Part shown: positions 6,981-14,900 of the stretch, in pieces
How the letters are laid out: each line of letters starts with the position of its first letter
How positions within the stretch are numbered: the stretch's first letter is position 1
DNA from: a virus
DNA: 25,388 nt
Direction: 5' to 3' (one strand)
Virus record (IMG/VR): IMGVR_UViG_3300037963_001944
Span: 1 to 25,388 of that record
Program-made: the position numbers and the translations under genes
Notes under the pieces: generated by a model
Databases searched by the model: none
The model's input: only the letters and a program-made list of their open reading frames with translations
Told to the model about the DNA's origin: nothing

Positions 6981-7403
6981 TTAAGCGTATTCTCCTGTTC
7001 GTATCATTTCAGTAACTTCTGGTGCGCGACCCTTAACTTGTTCCGCCCACCTACTGTCCATGAATTCATCGGCAGCTCTATCAAAGTCTTCAGTAGCCAT
7101 AGCATCAAGAGCTTTTTTAAATCCTCTTAATCTGGTCTGACCAAGATTAAAGGAAATGTCTATCATGGCGTGTTGCCTTGCTTCATTAAGCCCACCAAAC
7201 CAGTAATACTCATCGGAAAGTTCTTCTTTTACACGTTTAATATCGTTATCTAGCAGGTAATCAACTTCATCATCAGAAAGACCCAAGCCAGAGTCTGCGA
7301 TATTTCGGCCTACGCCTATTGTTTCGTAACCTTCACTACATAGATACACAAAGTTTTTAACCCCTTCGTGTCTTCTAAGCATTTCTCTTAGCTTTTCACT
7401 CAT
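6981..7403 (-). CDS. Endolysin: T4-type lysozyme (GH24 muramidase, 140 aa)
   Basis: Cleaves the glycan strands of peptidoglycan during lysis. Residues 8-34 (MLRRHEGVKNFVYLCSEGYE, TIGVGRN) show the GH24 pattern: catalytic Glu13, then Cys22 in place of the usual Asp, then Thr28, with the E-8-(D/C)-5-T spacing. A second conserved block (AMIDISFNLGQTRLRGFKKA) lies around 98-117. The start at 7403 (MSEK) overlaps the o-spanin stop by 8 bases; an upstream in-frame start seven codons earlier would lengthen the overlap. No N-terminal signal-anchor segment is visible, so release should depend on a holin. Confidence 0.9.
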   Translation of the reverse strand: MSEKLREMLRRHEGVKNFVYLCSEGYETIGVGRNIADSGLGLSDDEVDYLLDNDIKRVKEELSDEYYWFGGLNEARQHAMIDISFNLGQTRLRGFKKALDAMATEDFDRAADEFMDSRWAEQVKGRAPEVTEMIRTGEYA

Positions 7404-7776
7404 TAGTTTCAGGCTCCTTTTCATCCAGTTCTTTGTAATATTTTAAAATACTCAACACCTGCCTTAAATATCTTTTTACTTCAGCCATATTAGTAGAAAG
7501 ATTTTCGTAACCCTTGGTTGTAAGGGCGTACCAGACATTTGTAGGCGCGTTGCCTTCGTTTAAATCGTCAAGATACTCCTGCATTAATTCAGGATTTAAC
7601 ACGGTCCATTCTACGGGCACCGGGTCTATCTCATTAGGTAAAGGCGGGTGATAAACAGGGGCTTTCTTAACAACCGTTACTACTTCAACGGGTTTAACTT
7701 CAGGAATATCCCGACTTGGCCCGAACATAGAACATCCGCTAACCAGCAGAAGTATTAGTAATAGGCTTAGCTTCAT
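7396..7776 (-). CDS. o-spanin: outer-membrane lipoprotein (Rz1-like, 126 aa)
   Basis: The protein starts with a lipoprotein signal, MKLSLLLILLLVSGCSMFGP, with lipobox LVSGC and lipidated Cys at about residue 16. A proline-rich segment follows (KKAPVYHPPLPNEIDPVPVE), typical of Rz1-type outer-membrane spanins. The ATG at 7776 lies inside the end of the i-spanin gene in another frame, with 38 bases of overlap. It would join the inner-membrane spanin to span the periplasm and fuse the membranes at the last step of lysis. At 126 residues it is longer than most Rz1 proteins; the extra helical C-terminus (~90-126) is unexplained. Confidence 0.85.
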   Translation of the reverse strand: MKLSLLLILLLVSGCSMFGPSRDIPEVKPVEVVTVVKKAPVYHPPLPNEIDPVPVEWTVLNPELMQEYLDDLNEGNAPTNVWYALTTKGYENLSTNMAEVKRYLRQVLSILKYYKELDEKEPETNE

Positions 7777-8179
7777 CAAATTGGTACGGGTTGGTGATTG
7801 TTTTAAGATCATTTAGCACCTGCTTTGTGCCTTTGTTTATGATGTTTTCAATAAGTTTAGGCTTCCTGACTGACAGCACATCGAGTGAGTGCCGAGAAAA
7901 CTTTTTTCTGATATCTGTGACCTCGTTTTGGGCTTCCATGTTTTCTTTTTGTAGTCTTTCTACTTGGGAAAGCAAAAGGTCATGGTTCGCAAGGGTTTGT
8001 TTCAAGTTGTCGTTTTGTTCTTCAATAGTGCTTTCAAGCAGCTTTTGGTTCTGAATAGACCGCTCTAACCTTATTTGAAACGCATCTAGTTCAGCTTGTG
8101 ACTTGTCATAATACATTTTAAAAGACCCGGCTAGAAGAACAAGGGCGATACCTAAACCAATACTCAATTTAAATCCCAT
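7739..8179 (-). CDS. i-spanin: inner-membrane coiled-coil spanin (Rz-like, 146 aa)
   Basis: One N-terminal membrane segment (MGFKLSIGLGIALVLLAGSF) is followed by a long charged coiled coil (~residues 25-100, Glu/Gln/Leu/Asn-rich) and a C-terminal tail with basic residues, the layout of inner-membrane spanins. The downstream gene, overlapping in another frame, is a lipoprotein, which strongly supports a spanin pair. The ATG at 8179 is taken from a TGATG junction with the upstream stop; a GTG one codon earlier is possible. Confidence 0.85.
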   Translation of the reverse strand: MGFKLSIGLGIALVLLAGSFKMYYDKSQAELDAFQIRLERSIQNQKLLESTIEEQNDNLKQTLANHDLLLSQVERLQKENMEAQNEVTDIRKKFSRHSLDVLSVRKPKLIENIINKGTKQVLNDLKTITNPYQFDEAKPITNTSAG

Positions 8180-8643
8180 CACTTAAAAATCAGTATGACC
8201 CCTCCGATTAAAATAAATGCACAAAGTAAACCTATAGCGGTCACCCCCATTATAAGCCAAATCTGCCTAATCATCTTTTTTCTAGCAGCGGCCCTAGCTT
8301 TGATAGCTTCCATCTGTCGTTTGTGGTTAGCTTTCTGCCTTGCCTTAGCGTCTTCCCACCGTTGTAACAAGGCTGGATCATGGATTACCAACATATCGTG
8401 AAGCGACTTTTCCCATTGATCTCTTCTATGTTTAATTGATTCCAATTTTAAAAGCTCCTGTGAGCTAAGGTTGTTAATAACCGAGTCTTTCTTCTCACGC
8501 TCAAAAGCATCAAGAGCGTCAGAAAACCCTTGCATGAGTTCAACTGCTTTCGCAGCTCCATCTCCAACTTCATTTAGTTTATTTATGGCGGTGGATATTG
8601 TAGACAGGATTGCCCCTGCCGCTGCCACTGATTCAATTATCAT
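8179..8643 (-). CDS. Coiled-coil membrane protein in the lysis region (154 aa)
   Basis: The N-terminal ~28 residues are Ala/Ile/Ser-rich (AAAGAILSTISTAINKLNEV), the middle is a long charged helix (~55-122), and the C-terminus is one strong membrane segment (IWLIMGVTAIGLLCAFILIG, to residue ~152) with a short cytoplasmic or periplasmic end. A single C-terminal anchor is unusual for a holin. Its place between the EF-hand membrane protein and the spanin pair suggests a lysis or envelope role, but this is positional. AGAGG precedes the ATG and overlaps the upstream stop. Confidence 0.65.
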   Translation of the reverse strand: MIIESVAAAGAILSTISTAINKLNEVGDGAAKAVELMQGFSDALDAFEREKKDSVINNLSSQELLKLESIKHRRDQWEKSLHDMLVIHDPALLQRWEDAKARQKANHKRQMEAIKARAAARKKMIRQIWLIMGVTAIGLLCAFILIGGVILIFK

Positions 8644-8652
8644 GGTAAACCT

Positions 8653-8973
8653 CTAGGGTTTACGCGACATATAGGCCGTTGCGCCGAAGTAAAGACCTAT
8701 TATGCTGGCTTGACTAAGGAAGAGCATATCACTCAGTGAAGACAAGGTTGATAGACGAGCTTCTGGGACAAAAGGTAACAGCGGTAATAGTGAATACAAA
8801 ACCATAGAAGACATAGCCACCCAAGCAATACGTCTTTGTGAATCTTGTTTTTCTTCTCGTAAATCAAGCTCAAGCATTTGAGTGGCGCGTTCAAGCTCCT
8901 CATCACTAACGGTGCCATCGTTGTCGATGTCATATTTAGCCCACACTGAATCGTGTTGTAACTTTTTAGCCAT
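8653..8973 (-). CDS. EF-hand protein with two membrane segments, candidate holin (106 aa)
   Basis: Residues 15-26 (DIDNDGTVSDEE) form a canonical 12-residue EF-hand calcium loop with ligands at D15, D17, D19, S23 and E26. It is followed by a basic/acidic helix and two hydrophobic segments (~49-70, AWVAMSSMVLYSLLPLLPFV; ~83-101, MLFLSQASIIGLYFGATAYM). Two membrane segments and a lysis-region position fit a class II holin. The single soluble EF-hand in front suggests calcium-responsive behaviour. Single EF-hands on small phage membrane proteins are rarely studied; the holin role is inference. Confidence 0.7.
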   Translation of the reverse strand: MAKKLQHDSVWAKYDIDNDGTVSDEELERATQMLELDLREEKQDSQRRIAWVAMSSMVLYSLLPLLPFVPEARLSTLSSLSDMLFLSQASIIGLYFGATAYMSRKP

Positions 8974-9073
8974 TATCTTTTAACCGTTGTTGTCGATAAA
9001 ACTCAATATATTCTTCCCATCGAGCAAATCGTTTTTCTTCGTGAATGTAAAATAATCCGCTGTATATGCTCAT
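8966..9073 (-). CDS. Small ORF (35 aa), plausible coupled gene
   Basis: MSIYSGLFYIHEEKRFARWE with an aromatic, charged tail (EYIEFYRQQRLKDNG). GGGAT lies about 5 bases upstream of the ATG. The ATG is 2 bases after the stop of the upstream gene, and the stop overlaps the next start by 8 bases, so the reading frame fills the gap exactly. That tight fit is the main support. No function can be suggested. Confidence 0.55.
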   Translation of the reverse strand: MSIYSGLFYIHEEKRFARWEEYIEFYRQQRLKDNG

Positions 9074-9075
9074 AA

Positions 9076-9303
9076 CTAATCCCAGAATTTTTGGTTAGAG
9101 GCTGTTATAACGGGTTTACAGTATGCTGTTATGTTGTGTTGCTTAATGCCGCCTCTACAACGAACATCTCGGCAATTATGTTCAATCCAATACGCAAACT
9201 GTTGGCAACGATGTATGTCCCGAAACAGCATTTGATCTGAACCCTGCGCTACATTGCCCTCTATAACCGTAATCAACATGAAAGCTAGTATTGTGCCTTT
9301 CAT
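9076..9303 (-). CDS. Small probably secreted Cys-containing protein (75 aa)
   Basis: The first ~20 residues (MKGTILAFMLITVIEGNVAQ) look like a weak signal peptide or signal anchor with a short hydrophobic core. The mature part contains four cysteines (HRCQQFAYWIEHNCRDVRCR and AYCKP) that could form disulfides in the periplasm. It has no match I recognise. It lies just upstream of the lysis-region genes, so an envelope role is possible but unproven. Confidence 0.6.
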   Translation of the reverse strand: MKGTILAFMLITVIEGNVAQGSDQMLFRDIHRCQQFAYWIEHNCRDVRCRGGIKQHNITAYCKPVITASNQKFWD

Positions 9304-9332
9304 TCATTTGATTCGATGCTAGAGGTTAAACA

Positions 9333-9536
9333 TTAGCAGCTTATGTAGCGACTACCTCTTTCCGCCGCACCCATTCCTCGTTTTTTACCACGAAAAATCT
9401 TGCCTTCGCTAACGTTAGGGGTTTTTTCTTCTTTAGGCGTAGGATAAGGAATACTGCCTTGTCCCTGTATAATAGCCTTAGCTACAGGTTTAGGTGGTTC
9501 CTTTATTGGTGCCCCGTGTATTTTAACTGCGCTCAT
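9333..9536 (-). CDS. Small basic phage protein next to portal (67 aa)
   Basis: A Pro/Lys-rich protein starting MSAVKIHGAPIKEPPKPVAK and ending SEGKIFRGKKRGMGAAERGS plus RYISC. The C-terminal G-K-x-F-R-G-x-x-R-G-M-G-A pattern is a glycine/arginine-rich tail like those of small proteins encoded after portals in related phages. The start overlaps the portal stop by 4 bases (ATGA), so it is translationally coupled. Function unknown. Confidence 0.65.
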   Translation of the reverse strand: MSAVKIHGAPIKEPPKPVAKAIIQGQGSIPYPTPKEEKTPNVSEGKIFRGKKRGMGAAERGSRYISC

Positions 9537-11968
9537 TGCTTACCTCTTTGTCGTAAAATTTCTCTTTCCCGTGCCGCATCAATCTTGGCATCAGTCATGC
9601 GTTCCTGACTAGCCAACCGCTGCTGGAACTCAGAAGCTTTATTCTGCATACGCTGTTGATCCATAGCAAGCTCTGCTTGATCCTTTTGAAGATCGCCTTG
9701 GACCTGTGCTTGCTTGATCTGAAGCTCTTGTTGTTTCAAAGCGATTAACGGATCAGGCTGTTGCTGTTCCCCTTGTTGTTGACCAGCTACCTGCATTCCC
9801 ATTTCACGCAACTGCTGCGTTCCTTGTGCTTCCATCTGGGCAACCAATGCTTGGAACTGCAAGTCTTGAGACAAATCCTGTTGACCAGCGTTGGGGTTCT
9901 GCTGGGCATACATTTGCTCCGCCTGTTCCTCCGCCTGCAACCGCACATGTTCTGTCAAATGCTTGGTTAGTTTCAATTGAATTTGCGGCATTTGAGCAGC
10001 CACCCCACCCGTCATAAACAACAAGTGAGTCATCATATGCGCTTGGTGATTTTGTCCTTTAAAAGCTCGAAGTGCGCCATTTTCCAAGACATCCATGTTT
10101 TCCATGGAAGGATCTTTTGGAAGAATATCGTCTGGCGTTTCCGAAATCAGGATCTTATCAATATCCCGTACCCCCATCGCATCGTACACACGACGGTAAA
10201 CTTCTGGCATGTTGTGCAGCTCGGGGGCCTGCATAGCAAGCTGGAGTTCTGTCTGAGCCAGTGTAATACGTTGGCTTTGAGAGAAAATGTTAGGATTGGA
10301 TACAGGTAAAACGTCTACGCGATCATCAAAGTCCTGCGCTTTTACCTGTTGATCTGCTCCCGCAACCGAATAAGGGTATACAGGAGGCAGGCTTTCGGCC
10401 ATTACCCGGGCTAAAATCTTAAATTCTACCCTCATGGCGTAGTGCATACGCTTATGAACCGCACTCATTACGCGAGTTCCCTGTTCAAGCATAGCTAAAG
10501 TAGTACCGACAGCAGCCTGCTGGTTGCCATCACCCACTTTCATGTCAGTTATAGTGGCAAAACGTCTTCCAGCGTCTACAACGAAGCCTAAAAGCTGAAA
10601 TAACGTGCTATCCGGCCCTTTGAAGGGTAAAGGCAGTAAACTGTCCCTGATAGCTCCTCCGGGGGCGTCTACGTCCCTGAATTCTCCGGGCTGTAGAGGG
10701 TCATCATCGTCCCTAATACGCAAACCACGGGCTTTAAAGCCCGCTGGAAGGTTAGAAAGGGTTCCAGCATCAATTAATTGCCTTAATGCAGCTGTTGCAG
10801 TCCTAGAAAGGCCACCAATGGTGTGAATTAAGCCCATTCCATAAAATCCGAAGCCCGGAAGGAACTTATAGTGGACAAAATACTGCGTTTTAGCCTTTAA
10901 CGGATCATCTTCACCGTAATTACGGCGGATAGACAGCACCTGACCGTTATCTTCACTGATTGTTACAATGTAGGGGACCTTAATTCCGGTCTCTTCATCG
11001 TTTTCGTCCTTGTCTTCGTACCCCGGAAGGTCTAAATCGACATGACACTCCAGTAAAGTGCAGTCATATTCAATGTTTGACGGCTGAATTCCGCTTAAAT
11101 AGTCCTCTTCATCGGTCAAACTGTCTGAATGAGCCTGTGAAGGAAGCACCGGTATGTCCCGATAGAACCCTGCTACCTGTTGTTTTCGCAAATCATTAAG
11201 TGACATACGCACAACGTTGGTAATATTCGGGCAGGTTTCCAGATCATTGGCGTCATACGGCACAACCAAGTTTTCAGCAGGCACAAATTTGCTTACTGGA
11301 CGCCCTAAAGCATCATCAAAGTACACTTTTTTGAAAGTAGAACCCGCCAAAGGTAAATAAAACAGCATTTGATCGAATTCTGGCGTGTATTCCTCCATCA
11401 CATTAGTGATGTAGTAGTTCATAAAGTCCCGAACCCGCTGCGCCTGCTCTTCTTTTGCGTGGGTTTGACTTCCCATAACCGTAGTTCTAACAGGGCCGTC
11501 TGCAGGCAGTAGCTCGTTGAAAGCTTGGGCTTGGAATTGAACCGCTGCTTCAGCTAAAAGAGGGTGTGTTACCCCGGTAGCTCCGCGAAAAGGCTGCGTT
11601 CTTTCTTCGTAACTGAAACCTAACAGCTCTAAACCCTTGGAATAAGCCTCTTCCCAGTCATGGCGGGAAGACTTATTAGCCTGATACTGTTCCATCAGGT
11701 CGTTGGCTACGCTGCCTAATTCACGATCATCCATGAATTCAGCCAAGTTAGCGTAAAAGTCGTCCTCCCTTTCCCGATTAACCATCGGGTCAAAGTCCAA
11801 CGTTACGCCGCCATCGTCTTCCGTAATAATCTCAATGCCTTCGGGCAGTTCTTCTGACGCTAAATTGTTAGAAAGCGACTCAACTTCAACGGCGTCTAAT
11901 TCTTCCTCGTTTAGTCCCATCGGACCACGGTCTATCAACGAAACCGGGGGTCTGTCACCATTTGCCAT
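9533..11968 (-). CDS. Portal protein (811 aa)
   Basis: Forms the dodecameric ring at the head vertex through which DNA is packaged and ejected. The region 100-220 shows a portal-type pattern: DWEEAYSKGLELLGFSYEER, then THPLLAEAAVQFQAQAFNEL, LPADGPVRTTVMG, and YLPLAGSTFKKVYFDDALGR. These are seen in long portals of marine phages with P22-like size. The C-terminal ~120 residues are a Gln-rich coiled coil (for example QQEQQQPDPLIALKQQELQI), suggesting an extended barrel as in P22. An acidic N-terminal tail (1-70) precedes the core. The start overlaps the upstream stop as TAATG. Confidence 0.85.
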   Translation of the reverse strand: MANGDRPPVSLIDRGPMGLNEEELDAVEVESLSNNLASEELPEGIEIITEDDGGVTLDFDPMVNREREDDFYANLAEFMDDRELGSVANDLMEQYQANKSSRHDWEEAYSKGLELLGFSYEERTQPFRGATGVTHPLLAEAAVQFQAQAFNELLPADGPVRTTVMGSQTHAKEEQAQRVRDFMNYYITNVMEEYTPEFDQMLFYLPLAGSTFKKVYFDDALGRPVSKFVPAENLVVPYDANDLETCPNITNVVRMSLNDLRKQQVAGFYRDIPVLPSQAHSDSLTDEEDYLSGIQPSNIEYDCTLLECHVDLDLPGYEDKDENDEETGIKVPYIVTISEDNGQVLSIRRNYGEDDPLKAKTQYFVHYKFLPGFGFYGMGLIHTIGGLSRTATAALRQLIDAGTLSNLPAGFKARGLRIRDDDDPLQPGEFRDVDAPGGAIRDSLLPLPFKGPDSTLFQLLGFVVDAGRRFATITDMKVGDGNQQAAVGTTLAMLEQGTRVMSAVHKRMHYAMRVEFKILARVMAESLPPVYPYSVAGADQQVKAQDFDDRVDVLPVSNPNIFSQSQRITLAQTELQLAMQAPELHNMPEVYRRVYDAMGVRDIDKILISETPDDILPKDPSMENMDVLENGALRAFKGQNHQAHMMTHLLFMTGGVAAQMPQIQLKLTKHLTEHVRLQAEEQAEQMYAQQNPNAGQQDLSQDLQFQALVAQMEAQGTQQLREMGMQVAGQQQGEQQQPDPLIALKQQELQIKQAQVQGDLQKDQAELAMDQQRMQNKASEFQQRLASQERMTDAKIDAAREREILRQRGKQ

Positions 11969-14900
11969 TAGCCTGTCCTCAAATTAAAGGAACCACGGGA
12001 TACGCGCTCAGTCACCGTACCTCCGGGGTATTCATATACTCTTTCTGTTTCATCTACTCTACCGGGACCCATCATGTTTTCAAACAACCCTGCAATGCCT
12101 TCAGCTTCTCCGACATTACGCACAACCGGGCCACCTTCGGCCATACCGCCTCCGGGTCCTGTACCACCGCCTCCTGTATTAGTGCTATCTACAGGGAAAG
12201 GACCGTACATAATATCACCGGTTTCTTTGTTAATCAGGTAACCGTTTCCTTGACCATCAGTTACCTGAACGAAAGGAAGATCCCGGTCTACCATGGCTTG
12301 TATTTCGTTTTGAATATTTTTACTGGGACCCATCGTATCCATTAAAAAATCAGCATACATCGGGTCTCCGGGCTGGGGAGTCTCAAAGAACGGGTTAAGT
12401 CCGCCCCAGCTTCCGCCAGCGGCGGGTAGTCGTCCGCTACCTGAAATACGATCCGGGAAGAAATCACCGCCGGGTCCTAAATAACGTCCACCCGTAGCTC
12501 CAGAAAACGTAGAGAACCCAGATCCCGGCGCATCTATGCTTCCTATTCTAGTTCCCAACTCGTCACGACCTCTTGCTCGGGCAACATCTCCTCTAACTTC
12601 AACGGCTCGTTCTAATTTGCCCAGCATATTAGCGGCCCATTCTTTAGTATACTGAGACCATTGTTCAACAGGAATTTCGTTTTCTATTAGTTCATCCAAA
12701 GCCCCAGAGGATTTTAATAACTGAAATTCTGGAGAACCTTCTAACTTACCTTCAATGTATCCCGGTAAGGTGTCCGTAACGTATTTTTGTCGTTCTTCGA
12801 TACTCATCTTTTGCCACGCAGAGTCATCCACCAACCCAACTATTTCCGCAACAGCCCGATCCATAGCATTATCGGCCTTATCTAACACATCTAAGTGTTG
12901 TTGGTATTTATCCGCATCAATCAAAACATCAGAGTAAGTGTAAATGGGAGTGCCATCAGCAAGCGTGTATGCCGGGGTTTGTTCAAACTCTTGATTTGTT
13001 TCTGGACTTCTAAACAAGTTTAACGGATTCATCATCTGTAAACCCGCAGTTAAACCGTCCATTAGCATGGTTCTAAAATTTCTTTGGCCGTCTTCTGTTT
13101 TATCAGAAACGTCCGTTCCTTCTTGTGTGCCCAATAATCTTTGTAACCAGTTCTCGCCTTCAAGCTGACCAGTTTCTTCATTATATTCCCTAAAGAACCT
13201 ATTGGAACGCCCGTCGTCAATCTTATCCAAGATCCTATTAATCAGCGTACCAAGGCCGTCCCGACGATAATATTCCCCGTTTTCATTCCGCAACAAATTA
13301 CCATCTTCGTCTCTAGCGTAAGTGGCTAAAATAAACGCGGGTCTGTTTGACCAGATTCGATCTGCAACTTGAATAGGTATATCAGACAAAGCCCGTAGCG
13401 GGTTGTTAACAAAATCAGCCAAACCTTCTCCGGCAGTCTTCCAGTTAACAGGCTGGCCTTGTGTCATTTCAGGACGTTTCATGTACAAGTTGTACGCATC
13501 CACGTCCATCGTTTCTGCAGACGTCATGCCTACTTCAGGCTTTTCATACAGCTCCGTTTCTACTTCTTCTTCCGTTCCAAAACCTATGTTTGAAAAATCA
13601 ACGCTAGGAAGCTCTGCGCCAGACCCTAGATCCGGCTTAATCACATCAATCATCTCACCTGCCGCAAGACGCTCGGCTGAATACTCCTGACCCGGGATCA
13701 ATGACTCTTTAATCTCCATGCCCTGAGTCGTGGGATATCCAGTCTGGTACGTGGTATCTAGATACTGGTTAACAGAAAGATCTGGAGAAACCCCGGTTAT
13801 CGGTACAAAAGGCTGCTCATCCGGTGCGTCCGGCTGGTCTTGAACTGTGAACATCGGTACATCTTCTGCTGTTGGAGAAGGCACCAAAGAAACAGGCTCT
13901 CCCTCCGTAGTGGTCGCTAATTCTTCCGAAGCCAACGGCTCAGTGACTACTAGTGGAGACGTGTCTACCACGGGTTCTGTCGTAGTTGTAATTACCGGCT
14001 CAGTTGTCGTTTCAATCACCGGCTCAGTCGTTGTTTCCGTAGTGGTTTCAAACGGAGTTAAAGACTCTGTAGTCGTTTCGATTACCGGTTCGGTCGTAGT
14101 CGTAGCAATCACCGGTTCTGTCGTAGTTGTAATCACCGGTTCTGTCGTTGTCTCAATTACTGGTTCGGTTGTCGTAGTGATTACCGGTTCTGTCGTAGTT
14201 TCCGTAGTGGTCTCAATTAAATCTTCTGCCGGGGTCGTAGTCTGGAACACAGAAGTAACCGTGGGGTCTGTACCCTTAACCGTGTTTTTTGGATAACCCA
14301 GATCTTCTAGCTGAAGATCGCCGGAGGCTACCAGTTTTTGTTGCAAGGGGTTAAGACCCGCAGGCATTGTTGTTTCTTGAACCGTGGCGGTTGTTGTAGG
14401 AACCACATCCTCTTCTTCGTCTTGGGCATACACTCGACCAGTAAAATTAGGCAAGCCCGCAAAACTTCCTATGCCACCTCCCATTTGAGCAAACGTGGGC
14501 ACAGTGATTTGCGTACCAATACTAGGCAGAAAAAAGTCCATCGAAGGAGGAGCCATTGTTTCACGTGAAAAAGGCTGACGGGCCAAGGGTCCTGTTTGAG
14601 GGAATCTGTTCATACTGTTTACCATACCACCATCAGCAAAATTATTATTGGTTTCTTCCTCTGGCTCTTCCATTGCACCGAGGGTCGCTGCGGTTAGACC
14701 CCCGTCACCGGAAATAGAAAACATCTCATCGCGGAATTGTTGCTTGGCATCAACCACGCTGGCGCGGGTACGTTCCTCGTCTCTGGGGTCAGCAGTTCTG
14801 TTGTATTTTACAACTTTTAAACCTTTTGCTTTTAACGCATCAATAAGCTCTTCGCTGGCATAAGTAGGCACAATAGCCCCCGCAAACTCGTCCATTCTTA

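Noticed and set aside
8653-8973. Reading the EF-hand membrane protein as a certain holin
   Set aside because: Position and topology fit, but no holin family signature is visible, so it is reported only as a candidate.
13963-14217. CRISPR-like array appearance of evenly spaced similar units
   Set aside because: It is an in-frame protein repeat with irregular DNA copies and no spacers of unique sequence.
13847-14296. Plus-strand open frame of 149 codons with repetitive Val/Ser content
   Set aside because: It is the opposite-strand shadow of the Thr/EPV repeat tract of the giant protein; no Shine-Dalgarno and low-complexity translation.
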